DNA from: Lota lota
Lineage: Eukaryota > Chordata > Actinopteri > Gadiformes > Lotidae
Assembly: GCA_026745465.1 (NCBI GenBank)
Contig: JACYXH010000409.1
Span: forward strand, 841,001-905,000
Direction: 5' to 3'
Length of the DNA stretch: 64,000 nucleotides
How positions within the stretch are numbered: the stretch's first letter is position 1; each line of letters opens with the position of its first letter. Positions 1 through 30,842 of this stretch are shown one piece after another. Both the position numbers and the translations under genes were made by a program. Under the pieces are notes generated by a model. It was not told where the DNA came from. It saw nothing but the letters and a program-made list of their open reading frames with translations, and ran no database searches.

Positions 1-422
1 AGCAAATCGGAGGGGGAAAATATAACTCAAGGATATGTCCAATCAAAGGTGCCTTTCTGGAGAATAATCGTTGCTAATGAAGTCACGGGGGAAACTACTC
101 TTAAAAGAGTGCGTTCAGACTCTTTACACAGTTTGCCAATATCCGCCTTTGGATGGCATCTATATTTCATACTGTAGTCGACGCCAGTGACTGAGCAGCG
201 AACTGCACTGCAGATATATTTCACCCTGTGTACGTGTTGCTCCGGGACACAATTATGGGATGGGACGTCATATTTTTCACCGAAAAGTTGGGGAGAAAGG
301 GGTCATCGATCGCGAACACATGCTAAATGATTCAAGACGAAGGTGTTCACTGGCTGGCTTAGACATCCTCTAGGTGAGACCTCTATGGGAAATATATCTT
401 CCCTCCCCATACACACGCCTGA

Positions 423-427
<5 letters not shown>

Positions 428-466
<39 letters not shown>

Positions 467-480
467 GCACGCAGGCACAC
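428..480. repeat. (CA)n microsatellite
   Basis: An AC dinucleotide tract with a few CG-containing units at its right end (ACGCACGC). The open frames across it are artefacts. Confidence 0.95.
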
Positions 481-879
481 ATGCACACACCATCTCCAAG
501 GATTGTTACCAACGGTTATACAACAATAATATATAACGTATTACTTTTTACAGCATACCACCTAACATAATATGTGCTACTTGTGAATGCTATTCTGGAT
601 ACCTTTTTCACATTGATGTTTGATTTGGATCCAATTGGACTGCGACCCAATAAATGATTAAAATTGTGAATTACTGCATTGATACAGCAAAACAGCGGGT
701 ACGCTGTAGAAATGGAGTGCTGGATAACGGGTGATCGTGTCACTACACCATTACCTTCACATTCCATGCTAATGAAATGCTGTCATTTGTCATTTGACAA
801 TTCATTTCTGTGATGATTGCAACACAATCTTTTATTTAACGAATTTTTTTTTCAGAACGTCCACATAGCATTTGTAGGT

Positions 880-1340
880 TTCTAGGCTTCTGGGTCTTTA
901 CAATCCTTGTTCCCAAGGTTCCTAGGTTTCTATGTCCCTAGGTTTCTATGTCCCTAGGTTTCCATGTCCCTAGTGTTCTATGTCCCTAGCATTCTATGTC
1001 ATATGTTTCTAGGTCATTAGGTTCTTATGTCCAAAGGTTTCCATGTTCATAGGTTTCTAGGTACCTTTAGGCTTCTAGGTCCCTAGGTCTCTCAGTCCTT
1101 AGTTTTCTATGATTATAGGTTTCTAGGTCCCTTTAGGTTTATATGATCATAGTTTCTAGGTTCCTTTAGGTTCATATGATCATAGGTTTCTATGTCCCTT
1201 AAGGTTCATATGATCATAGGTTTTAGGTCCCTTAAGATTCATATGATCATAGGTTTCTAGGTCCCTTTAGGTTTATATGATCATAGATTTCTAGGTCCCT
1301 AGTTTTCTAGGTTCCTAGGTGTCTGAGCCCTAGGCTTTAG
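880..1340. repeat. Minisatellite of AGGTTTCTAGGTCCCT-type units
   Basis: A degenerate tandem array. Its left part has 16-17-bp units (GTTTCTATGTCCCTAG). Its right part has longer composite units of about 36-40 bp (TTTCTAGGTCCCTTTAGG + TTTATATGATCATAGG). The palindrome TATGATCATA recurs near 1141, 1176, 1209, 1240 and 1276. Confidence 0.9.
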
Positions 1341-1745
1341 AGCATCCATTTCAGTCCACTCTAATGCAAGCAGTTGAAGAACATGCTTGGTTGTTCCAGC
1401 CTGACTTTATGTTCCATATGGCTGCACGGCCTTGTTCGAGCCAGCAGCCTTAGCATCACTTATGTGAAGGAAGTTCAGCTCCCAAAACAGTTCAAACTGA
1501 GGAAAAATGAAATAATTGGAACCTTTGAGACTTTAACGTGGGAATACAGTGAAACAGACAGAAAGGAAGGATTACATAAGGCTGTACTCATACTATTTAC
1601 AGCATATTGGGTACAAAGGAAATATGCTGTCAAGCCATATAGAAGACATGAGAATTTTGTACAATACAAAATATAATTTAGGGGAGTATCTCTAACTGTA
1701 CATGTATGTAGTCCACACATGCACGCACGCACGCAAGTATGCACG

Positions 1746-1773
1746 CACTCACACACACACACACACACACACG

Positions 1774-1832
<59 letters not shown>
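1746..1832. repeat. (CA)n microsatellite
   Basis: A CA tract of about 85 bp with a short CGCACG interruption near 1771-1778. Confidence 0.95.
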
Positions 1833-1835
<3 letters not shown>

Positions 1836-2075
1836 AAGAGATGTACCATTAAATGACTTACCCAACAAGACAGCAGTTTTTCCACTCAACTTGTATAAAC
1901 ATATTCCAAAAAACTGCCATCAAAGCTACTATGTCATGACCATTCCCAAACTAAAAACTTTTAAAAGAGAAAGATGTGGAGGGGGTATGGGGGCGGGTGT
2001 TGTAAAAAACAGATAAAGTTTGGATTAATGTGTAGCAGCAGTCTCAGCTCTATCGCTGTGTTACACTATGTTCGT

Positions 2076-2084
2076 AGAGAGAGA

Positions 2085-2138
<54 letters not shown>
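2076..2138. repeat. (GA)n microsatellite
   Basis: A GA tract with one ACA interruption at about 2096. Confidence 0.95.
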
Positions 2139-2141
<3 letters not shown>

Positions 2142-2454
2142 TTCCTCGAGTCAAATATTTGCAGCAGAAGATAAATGGTGGCAAGGCGGGGGATTCCAGC
2201 GCCACGCCTCACCGAGCCCTGCCGGGCGCTGGCTGCCATCTCCCGCGTGAATAAAGGAAGGAATTAAGTATGGAGACGTATCCAGGCTTAGTCCCCTCTG
2301 ACGGCACGCCAACCGCAGAGGAAGAATGGACCTGCAGCTCCTTACGCAGCGTCGGAGTCGCTTCTGGCGATGGACAGACAGGAGTACGACATAAACAAAC
2401 TGAAATAATCTCGCAGGAGAGATGATGTCGGAATTATTAATTACGGTGTAGTCA

Positions 2455-2600
2455 TTTATAGCAGACGCTTGTATCCACAGCAATTTACAGTGAGGGCATA
2501 TTGCTCAAGGGTGCCTACAGGTAGACTTTCTCTGTGGGCATTGGGGTTCGAACCCAGAACATTTCAGCTGGGATTCAAAGACTGTAACTACAAGACTATT
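2455..2600 (+). repeat. Teleost tRNA-like/SINE-associated repeat fragment
   Basis: It contains TAGCAGACGCTTGTATCCA, then TTGCTCAAGGGTGCCTACAG and a tRNA B-box-like GGGGTTCGAACCC. The same three blocks recur in order at 22158-22335 and partly at 42440-42560. No complete tRNA cloverleaf is present, so this is a dispersed repeat, not a tRNA gene. Confidence 0.65.
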
Positions 2601-5600
2601 CTGCCAACAACAAAAGCAAAAAAAATAATGAAATACTATATATCCTGTTTGTATTTATTTATTTTACGTTTGTTACATTTCCAAAAAATTTCCACTAAAA
2701 CTTGAAATGCGAGAGCAGTGACTGTTTCCTCACCCCTAATGAAAGTTGGACAGCTTCTGTGAACTAATTAGTCTACACAGCACACCAGGTCTGTGTCTCT
2801 GGATGTTTTCACAGAGCTTATGCATGCTCGGCAGGGAACAGGTAGACACCAATCCTGAGTAGTTGTGTAAGAACCTCATATCACAGACAAGTCACGTAAA
2901 CAGCCCCAAAATGAACAGTTTCGAGTGTTCAGATTGTTTCCAGTCTTTGAGGTCGACAGGCAAGCGTGGAATTTGGAACCTTATTAAACAGCTAAGATGT
3001 GTGAAGAAAAGATAATAGCCAAATCATTGTCTGTTGTTTTTAAGTAAAGGGAGGAAAGCAGGGCAATGTATTTGTTTTAGCAGCTAGCTATAGAAAAACT
3101 ATAATAATCGAATGCTGAAATTGTTTGGAATGAAAAGTAATATCTCATTAATACTGCAAGAGGCGGGTTATAAGAACACAATAAAGCAATATGAGGGTTT
3201 AACGATAGAACTGTTTGTTGTTGTTTTTTTATCTTAGAAATAATTACTTTAAAGTTTTTCGTAATCGGTTTTTGTGTTCTTTATTTCAAACTCCAGATAA
3301 TACAACAGCAAACTGGTTTGATATTACACTGCGTTGTCCTGCTTTCCAGAGATTCTAGAAGGTTTACCCACCCAGCAAACCCAATAGCCACAAGGTGAGT
3401 AAGGTCTACAGCCCAGGGAGGATGTGGAATGAAAGCCTGGTTAATGTGGTGTTTGAGAGACGGCAGCAGGTTGTTGTAAATAACCCAGGATCATGCTGTA
3501 GCTCTCTGACAAATACCTCTAATAAGCCACAAGGCTTCGGGGCGTATCACTTCTTCCTTCCACTCAAATGTCATCCTCGATCTCCTTTGTACCCTCTGTT
3601 CCGATTGTGGAATTGCTCCACAAGAAGCTCAATCGGCCGCCAAACCGGCTTGGGGCCCGAGGATCCATCAGCGTATCCAACAGGATGTGTGTTAGCAATT
3701 TTCAGACTACGCCGGCAGACACTGCCGTATCATGCTGCTGTACGGCCACATAGAAAGAGACATAGCCGATGAAGTCTTGCGATTGGTCAGATCATCAACA
3801 GTCGCTGAAGGAGTTTGGCTTTCCCCAATCAGTCCCTATTCCCCGCCGCTCCTTTATCGTGCTTCTGCTGGGGCTCGAAGCTCAAGGGATCAAGGAAAAG
3901 GTTTTTCCAAATCCAGCTAAAGTGTTCACTGAATAGCTCAATGAAGCCACTAAAATACATTTTAGTCTTAGTGTTGTCGATCCAAGGGTGTTTGGGAGAG
4001 ATAATAGCATGTAGAAAGTGTGCAAACTGCTTGTTTGTTTGTTTTGCTCTCAGCTGCAGCTATTGGATTTGTGCATGATAAGATGCATTACGGTTGATCA
4101 ACAGCACGCACACATATTTATTATAAACAGCACGGTTCAAAGTCACGATCAATTATCTAAATGCCACGACTGCTGCCAGAAGCCTGAAACTTTAAATAAT
4201 GAGGCTTGAACTGCTAGGAATGCTTCTTATGAATAGAATACATTAGAATATGATCAGACTTTCCTTCGACCATGTCTTGTTTTGACAAACTAGAATGATC
4301 TCCGGCTAGAATTAGCGCCGACGCCTGGGTTGTTGGAAAACATCACACACGTGCACATCTGGAAGGTAACGACACAACACTGCATCGCCTAAGCAGCGCA
4401 TGTTGGTACACGCCATTCACACAACTATAACAACAACAACAACAACAACAAGTTAACATTAGTTCGGCTAACGGCAGGACTTCCACATCGCGTGTCCCCC
4501 ATTCCAAAGCGGCGGTGGCACACTTGATGTGTGTCTCGGCGGGATCACGTCGCGCCAGTTGAGAGGGAGCGTTGATGATGACTGCCAACCCTGTGGAGCA
4601 CCAGCCAGCATGCGCGGCAATCAATATGCACCCCTCCCACGGGCCGCGTGTAAACACCCCCACACACCTATAGAACACTCTGCAGAATGGGTGACACACA
4701 CACACACACACACACACATAAAAACAAGCTACTTTTGTTGTGATTTGAAATTGTGATATTCTATTCATTTAGCCTAGCTGAAAGAATACCAATATCACCA
4801 TGGCTGCATTTCCGCAAGCAAATGAAAATGCTGCCCATGAAATTAAATAAACTTTCTCTGCAGCGCTTGCACTTTTCTTCATCATGTATAACAAATTCTG
4901 CTTCAATCTGCTTTCTCCTTTCCTCGCATTTCCATACCAATCTGAGGTTTACTTAAAATGCCACACAAACTAAATGAGCCCAACCTGCAAAGGTCATTAC
5001 GAACCAGACCCTAAATGCACGTAGGTCCTTTTCAGAACGGGCAGGCCTATTACGACCTCCGTCCGACATGCAGATATTTAAAGCGTTCCAATTAGGCAAC
5101 TACTTTCAATAAAGTAATCAGCGAGTGACCTCTTCCACGTGGAAAAGGTCAACGTGTGACACGTGATGCGCGAGCACTAGTGAAAATCTCACGGCGGGTA
5201 ATTGTAGGGTAAAATTAACAATGTAGGCCTACGGTTGCAGCCTGCACAATCCAGTGCAAATTACAAAGATGGGTCAAAGCTACGACCTACCACAAACCAG
5301 AAGGACACGATAGGGCAGAAAGATTGCGGAAGATGCTGCTGCTTCGGTACATGAACAAACTCGCAGCCCAACCTAGAGCTGCGATGCACCAAGAGGGAGG
5401 TTAGGGTTTGAAGACACGCCGTTAATATATGAAAGTCATTTGTATGCCTGGCACTCTGATATTTCTTTGTCCGTGCATAAAGCGCTAAGTTGCATATTAA
5501 AGTGGTTAGGTGTTGCATTGTGCATCGAAGCAGCTGTGAGCGGCCAGGGGCATTCCAGTTTTTTTTAATTGAGGTGGCAAGGGGGGGGGGGGGGGGACGA

Positions 5601-6449
5601 CGACGACCAGGGGGCCCATGAGAATTCAAACAATTATATCAGAAATAAATACATATACATATATATATTTATTATTATTATTCTTTATAAAATAAATTGG
5701 GATACATGCAAATAGAGCAAATACATTGTTTAACTCAGGGGCCTAATTTCTACCACCACACCCCAAAATAATGTTGTTTTATTTGAATACACCATTCTAC
5801 ATCTTAAAACTCCTAACATCATTGGATCAGATAGATTATTTATCGACAGCGCTCCAATGGCATTGGGCTTTGTCAGATTGACAGTTCTCTAACCGGGGGG
5901 ATGGGGGGGGGGGGGGGGGTGGGAGCGACACCATGGGTTCATCAGGGTTGGGTGTTCATCCCCCAACTTCCCCCTTCCCCCAGAAGGCATTCATTACAAA
6001 GTATGACAAGTTGCCTGGAATCAAGTGTTTGTCTGTCAAATGTAGGTTTCATTTTAGTAGCACTATACTTATGGCCAAAGCCCATTGCCAGGACTTTTAC
6101 ATGGCTACCCTGTGGTACTTAAATACATGCTGTGGTAATACACAAGTGAACATTAAAAAAAATGAATGTCCAGAATGATAGTTGATGATAGATAACGTAT
6201 ATATTAATAACAGATAGAGACAGAGACAGAAGGGGGGGGGGGAGAGAAATGGAGATTGATTCTCTAAGTTTCACCAAACATTTTGAGCCTCTTAACAGAA
6301 AACATGTTTGGTCTTAGCTAATAGGGCAATTAATTTCCCAATAACACACTAATACCGAGAAAAAATAATAAATATAAAAAATATAAAAGATTAAAAGAGA
6401 ATCAAGCAAAATTTCCTTAGTAGCTGTCCTCATAATTTACATGGTCCAC

Positions 6450-7080
6450 GGCTCTATAGCCAAAGTAAAAATTACAGTTTGGCAACTTCAGTGACAGCAC
6501 AAGAAACTTCCAAGCCGTTAAATAAATAAGCCTTCAATTCCACCGCCAATCATTATGTTAATTTGCTAATGCAGATTAAAAAGTAATTGCTTACAATGTG
6601 TACACATAACGGGTCTTTGCCAACTGCGGTGGCAGAGATAACAATAAGCTGTAGAGATGTCCAGTATAGGGCATCCAATGCTTCATTACACACTTTTATT
6701 CGCTGAAAAGGATTTTGGCAAAGCCATCCCCATCGGTAACCTTATCGTCTACCTTCATTTTCCTCCAATCTGCCTAATTTCACTTTGCAGACAATGATGC
6801 AGGGCAGTTTGATTCATATGTACAGCGGCAACTTGCCTTTTGACAGGCAACTGCATTGATGCAATCACTTTCATTTTACGGTCTCAACAGCGAACAACTT
6901 ACTTTCTTCTAAAATGTTCATGGAATTGAAGCCGTTTCATGACTCTGATGGCCATTCTGTAACTAGTGGCCTTGGAAACGCATTAGAGAGAATTCTTTTT
7001 TTGTGGACATTAACCAACATTGAAAGGGTTTCCTTTCAGTGTTATTGTCTACATAACAGAGGCCCTTTCAATCCATTAAC
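6450..7080. other. Possible conserved non-coding block
   Basis: Free of simple repeats and long ORFs. It is rich in homeodomain/POU-like words (TTAATTTGCTAATGCAG, AAAAGTAATTG, GATGCAATCA) and balanced in composition compared with the repeat-rich surroundings. Conservation is only suspected. Confidence 0.3.
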
Positions 7081-7392
7081 TAGACGTTAATGTGCACACA
7101 AAGGTTTTGAACAATATGAGACCCCCCCAACATGTCTACCAAATCGCCATTGAAAGTATTACAGAACAGCACAGAAATCGTTCAGTTCAAACAGTTGATG
7201 GATGGCAGAGAGCGAGAGCATGAGCGAGCGAGAGCGAGAGCGAGAGAATAGATGGTAGGCATTACCATAGACTCCCTCCCTCGGGTCCTGGGCATACAGC
7301 CAATGGACAAGAAATTCCAACATTGCGATTTCACATTTTTGCACTTCGAGTCATTGAAAGAGATGCCAATGCCGTTAAGACGAAAAATGATT

Positions 7393-7398
7393 TTTATT
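7393..7398 (-). terminator. suclg1: Probable suclg1 polyadenylation signal
   Basis: AATAAA reads on the minus strand about 220 nt downstream of the suclg1 stop codon. It implies a short 3' UTR of roughly 7375-7617. The UTR contains CCACC-rich simple sequence (7545-7590). Confidence 0.6.
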
Positions 7399-7617
7399 CC
7401 TTCACAACGAGAATAGCACAACATCACAGGGCGAGGGAAAGAAAGAGTTGAACCCAAGCCCGACACAGACGTGTGTGTGTGGTAGTTGATCCGTACGGAG
7501 GCTGTCTGACCGACCCCAGTTGGTGAGCCAACAGGGTGGAGCTGAGAGGGTGGTGGTGGTGGGTGGGGTAGGGGTGGTGGTGGAGGAGCTGAAGGGCAGG
7601 AGGCCTTCACTCACAAC

Positions 7618-23987
<16,370 letters not shown>

Positions 23988-24777
23988 CTTCGGTCATTCA
24001 CCAATGACACGGGAGGCTGTGGACCCTAGCTCAACGATTTAGTTGTCTGGTATTGTTCCGAATGAGTTATGTTCAAAAGCTGATGGAATAAATGAAAACA
24101 AACATGAATATGGTCGTGGAATATTTACGTATGTGTTTTTGTCATTTTTCGTTGTAGAAAAATGGCTTTAACTTAGTAGGTAGACCCTGCGAGGGTTTAA
24201 GGCAAATATTAGGCAACTATAATTCGTATGAATGCTGGGTAATGTAGTTCCAAATGTTAAACGTGAATGCGCGCGCTGGCAACGCTAGGCGGCGGTCAAA
24301 GATCAATTTCAAAGATTCAACGTCCAAAGGACCATTGTAGAACTTGTGAATTAAAATAACTCTAATACATATGTGTTTGATACAATGGAACAACTCTGCC
24401 GTTATAAGCTGCATGTATACTTTATTTTACACTTCAACATAAATTGTAGGCTATAAGCTACTTATTCTAATTGCCAGTGTAGCTTTGTGAATTACGAAAA
24501 TGAGTATGTACAGAAGTTTGGCCAATCAAATGACAACAACTCCTCTACTGTTCATTGGTTAAATTACAAGAGCGCTCAGGCTGCTGTTGCGTCAATTCTC
24601 CAAACAGTTTACGCTTCCTCAAGATCTGTAGTTCATACAGTCTGTTGGCGAGATACGCAGTAATATAGTACGAACCGGGTTAAGACCACGCTATAACGTA
24701 AAACGTACGTATTGACGTGAAACAACCCCAGGAACTATTCAACTGAAGTTAATTTGTCTTGTACAGACCTATCCAAG
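23988..24777. promoter_or_regulatory. Shared head-to-head promoter of suclg1 and cisd2
   Basis: Only about 790 bp separate the suclg1 ATG (minus) from the cisd2 ATG (plus). Seen inside: a perfect match to the ACTAYRNNNCCCR motif (ZNF143/THAP11 type) on the minus strand at 24236-24248; a CCAAT box at 24522-24526 (plus); a second at 24554-24558 (minus); a CRE-like TGACGTGA at 24713-24720; and several CpGs around 24270-24300 and 24590-24720. There is no obvious TATA box near either start, as is usual for housekeeping bidirectional promoters. Transcription start sites cannot be fixed from sequence. Confidence 0.65.
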
Positions 24778-27488
<2,711 letters not shown>

Positions 27489-28332
27489 TACACCTGTGCA
27501 CCTACCCCTGGAACTAACCTGTGACCTATGACCCTTGTGTTCAGTCTTCTTGATCAGAACTTTTTCTATTTGTATCGTTTTGTTTTAGTTTTCATCATTT
27601 TATTCTTAGTGAGTTACGTTACATACATCAATGGTCCACATGGTCATGGAAGTACACACATTGTGCATCTTCATGTATGCTTACAGGACGATGCTCACTG
27701 TTCCAAACTATTGGGACCACTCAAAAGGGGACAACTTTAATGTAATTGCAATCGCTTGATATTGCCAATGATGAATTTAAATGTGGAAGGTTTGTAAATG
27801 TTACAAATAATGCATGACCAAACCAAGTGTATCCACAGGGCTCCATGTTCCAAGTCTTAGCTATAGATATGGAATTCCAATAGTCTTTTGCACTACGTAC
27901 TGTACATTTCATACTTTTTTTTTCTAGTTTGATTTATTATATAAACATGATTTATTTAGATTTTTAACATCAACAGCAGGCTTCACTCGGTGTATGCTTT
28001 AGGTCATTACATTAAATATAAGTTATTGCTTGAATCTACTCCATGTTTTTAATTGGTTTCTCAGTCATGTCCTTAAAAATATATATTTGTTTACAACCTA
28101 TTGTCAAATGAATTGCCTTCAACACTTACTAGTTAAGTATGTTTAACTATTTAGTTTTTACCATCATGACTGACTTGTGGAAGAAACCGTTTGCCATTCG
28201 TTTTTCCATGTATCTTATTTTTTGTCTTGCATTCGTTGTTCAGTTTAACTTTCGCTGTAAGTATTGTCATCGTAAAATCCACACATGTAGATAACTGGTA
28301 TTGTAGCTCTTTTATTTTCTTATTTAACACAA

Positions 28333-28338
28333 AATAAA
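28333..28338 (+). terminator. cisd2: Candidate cisd2 polyadenylation signal
   Basis: AATAAA lies about 845 nt after the stop codon, followed by a T/GT-rich stretch at 28384-28400 of the kind that supports cleavage. Another AATAAA at 28870-28875 could give a longer transcript. No coding sequence lies between 27489 and 29013, so a 3' UTR of 0.85-1.4 kb is the simplest reading. Confidence 0.45.
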
Positions 28339-29013
28339 GATCTGCCTGTTTCTTCATGGACTTTGGTAAAAGTAAACCATCATTGTGTTGTTCTTTTGTC
28401 CATATCGCATTTGACAACCTGTCAAGCTTTGGGACAGTTCTTTAGTTTCATTATAAAACTAAACATATCGCAGGATTTTTTTTTTATAAAGAACAGCTAG
28501 ACATAACAGAACATTTGTACGAGAACATGTAAATGTGATGAATATTTAAAAAAAGACGGCATGATTTTCAAAGAATCCAGATAAACTAAAACATTGCAAG
28601 TGGGGAAAATGCTTTTTTAGATGTTATGAAATGAACATCTTTGAGATCATGAAAGAGTTGTTTGGGTATAACTGAAAACAAATGTCTTCATGTCTTCATC
28701 ATGTATTAGTTTAAAAAAGGTTTAAAAAGTGTAGCAAATTCATAATCGCAATCTAATACTTGTAATTAAAATACATGAAAAACACAATGCCCATAGCTGT
28801 GAAATACTTTACTAAGTGCAAAACAACTAATGTTTAGCATCTGTCAAATCTGGAAAAAAAAAACTAGAAAATAAACCTACCACATTATCTTAAATACAAA
28901 ACAGTAAAAAGACTAAGTACACCATTAAAATGTCAGCTTACTGTTTAAGTTGCTTATCGTTTATGCTTCGAACTATAGCTTTTTCTGCCAAATTTTATCG
29001 GTAGTTACAAATA

Positions 29014-30645
29014 CAGTATCTCACAAAAGTGAGTACACCCCTCACATCTTTGTAAATATTTGAGTATATATTTTCATGTGACAACACTGAAGAAATGACA
29101 CTTTGCTACAATGTACAGTAGTGGGTGTACAACTTGTATAACAGTGTAAATTTGCTGTCCCCTCAAAATAACTCAACACACAGCCATTAATGTCTACACC
29201 GCTGGCAACAAAAGTGAGTACACCCCTAAGTGAAAATGTCCAAATTTGGCCCAATTAGCCATTTTCCCTCCCCGGTGTCATGTGACTCGTTAGTGTTACA
29301 AGGTCTCATGTGTGAATGGGGAGCAGGTGTGTTAAATTTGGTGTCATCGCTCTCACACTCCCTCATACTGGTCACTGGAAGTTCAACATGGCACCTCATG
29401 GCAAATAACTGAGGATCTGAAAAAAGGAATTGTTGCTCTACATAAAGATGGCCTGGGCTATAAGACGATTGCCAAGACCCTGAAACTGAGCTGCAGCACG
29501 GTAGCCAAGACCATACAGCGGTTTAACAGGACAGGTTCCACTCAGAACAGGCCTCGCCATGGTCGACCAAAGAAGTTGAGTGCACGTGCTCAGCGTCATA
29601 TCCAGAGGTTGTCTTTGGGAAATAGACGTATGAGTGTTGCCAGCATTGCTGCAGAGGTTGAAGGGGTGGGGGGTCAGCCTGTCAGTGCTCAGACCATACG
29701 CACACTGCATCAAATTGGTCTGCATGGCTGTCGTCCCAGAAAGAAGCCTCTTCTAAAGATGATGCACAAGAAAGCCCACAAACAGTTTGCTGAAGACAAG
29801 CAGACTAAGGACATGGATTACAGGAACCATGTCCTGTGGTCTGATGAGACCAAGATAAACTTATTTGGTTCAGATGGTGTCAAGCGTGTGTGGCGGCAAC
29901 CAGGTAAGGAGTACAAAGACAAGTGTGTCTTGCCTACAGTCAAGCATGGTGGTGGGAGTGTCATGGTCTGGGGCTGCATGAGTGCTGCCGGCACTGGGGA
30001 GCTACAGTTCATTGAGGGAACCATGAATGCCAACATGTACTGTGACATACTGAAGCAGAGCATGATCCCCTCCCTCCGGAGACTGGGCCGCATGGCAGTA
30101 TTCCAACATGATAACGATACCAAACACACCTCCAAGACGACCACTGCCTTGCTAAAGAAGCTGAGGGTAAAGGTGATGAACTGGCCAAGCATGTCTCCAG
30201 GCCTAAACCCCATTGAGCATCTGTGGGGCATCCTTAAATGGACGGAGAAGTGCAAGGTCTCTAACATCCACCAGCTCCGTGATGTCGTCATGGAGGAGTG
30301 GAAGAGGACACCAGTGGCAACCTGTGAAGCTCTGGTGAACTCCATGCCCAAGAGGGTTAAGGCAGTGCTGGAAAATGATGGTGGCCATACAAAATATTGA
30401 CACTTTGGGCCCAATTTGGACATTTTCACTTAGGGGTGTACTCACTTTTGTTGCCAGCGGTTTAGACATTAATGGCTGTGTGTTGAGTTATTTTGAGGGG
30501 ACAGCAAATGTACACTGTTATACAATCTGTACACTCACTACTTTACATTGTAGCAAAGTGTCATTTCTTCAGTGTTGTCACATGAAAAGATATACTCAAA
30601 TATTTACAGAAATGTGAGGGGTGTACTCACTTTTGTGAGATACTG
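29014..30645 (+). mobile_element. Tc1-like DNA transposon, copy 1 (IR/DR type, degenerate)
   Basis: A 1.63-kb Tc1/mariner element. Both ends carry CAGTATCTCACAAAAGTGAG and its complement. The inverted repeats run about 230 bp each. Each has an outer and an inner copy of the direct repeat AAAAGTGAGTACACCCCT (inner copies near 29208-29227 and 30432-30452), the IR/DR arrangement known from fish Tc1 elements. The left flank is TA and the right flank has decayed to TG. It lies between the 3' ends of cisd2 and slc9b2, 198 bp beyond the slc9b2 stop. Confidence 0.95.
29390..30400 (+). pseudogene. Tc1-like transposase, copy 1 (frameshifted near N-terminus)
   Basis: The ATG at about 29390 (MAPHG) is followed by a stop and a small deletion relative to copy 2. 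An open frame then runs from about 29430 to 30400. The paired helix-turn-helix region is recognisable ([30 protein letters not shown]). The catalytic triad is complete: D in [13 protein letters not shown] in VFQHDNDTKHTS, E in [12 protein letters not shown]. Single-codon deletions are seen in SAQTI-RTLHQ and GILKW-TEK compared with copy 2. It is probably inactive because of the N-terminal break. The antisense ORFs here are shadows. Confidence 0.9.
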
Positions 30646-30842
30646 TGTATCTATAAATGATTGCATTTCAGTTGCATATCAGTGGATTTGTATAGGGTCT
30701 TGTAACCGTTGAATTAAATAAATAAGAATTAAACACATGGCCTCCAACTAACTACCATTTAGGTACACACACACTTTCTGTCCTTTTGGTTACATCCATT
30801 ATGAATAAAAAACGGTTGCAGTACTCTCATGAAGTACTGTAC

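Larger units (their letters stand above)
1..7370. other. Non-coding flank downstream of suclg1
   Basis: No exon with a recognisable protein family was found on either strand. The stretch holds simple repeats listed separately ((CA)n, (GA)n and a minisatellite), poly-G runs at 5580-5597, 5906-5921 and 6230-6241, a SINE-like fragment, and a compositionally balanced block at 6450-7080. Short open frames at 3395-3772 and 5261-5629 have no family resemblance. Confidence 0.6.

Noticed and set aside
880..1340. CRISPR-like array of regularly spaced palindromes
   Set aside because: Eukaryotic minisatellite; the units between palindromes are near-identical, not unique spacers.
2540..2580. tRNA gene suggested by GGGGTTCGAACCC, and likewise at 22270 and 42510
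   Set aside because: Only the B-box-like element is present, in the same dispersed repeat each time; no cloverleaf.
3395..3920. 125-aa and overlapping ORFs
   Set aside because: No recognisable domain, no supporting gene structure on either side; may be chance or an old repeat.
29818..30469. 203-aa antisense ORF in Tc1 copy 1, with the equivalent at 37936-38490 in copy 2
   Set aside because: Antisense shadow of the transposase; the sense strand carries the DDE motifs.
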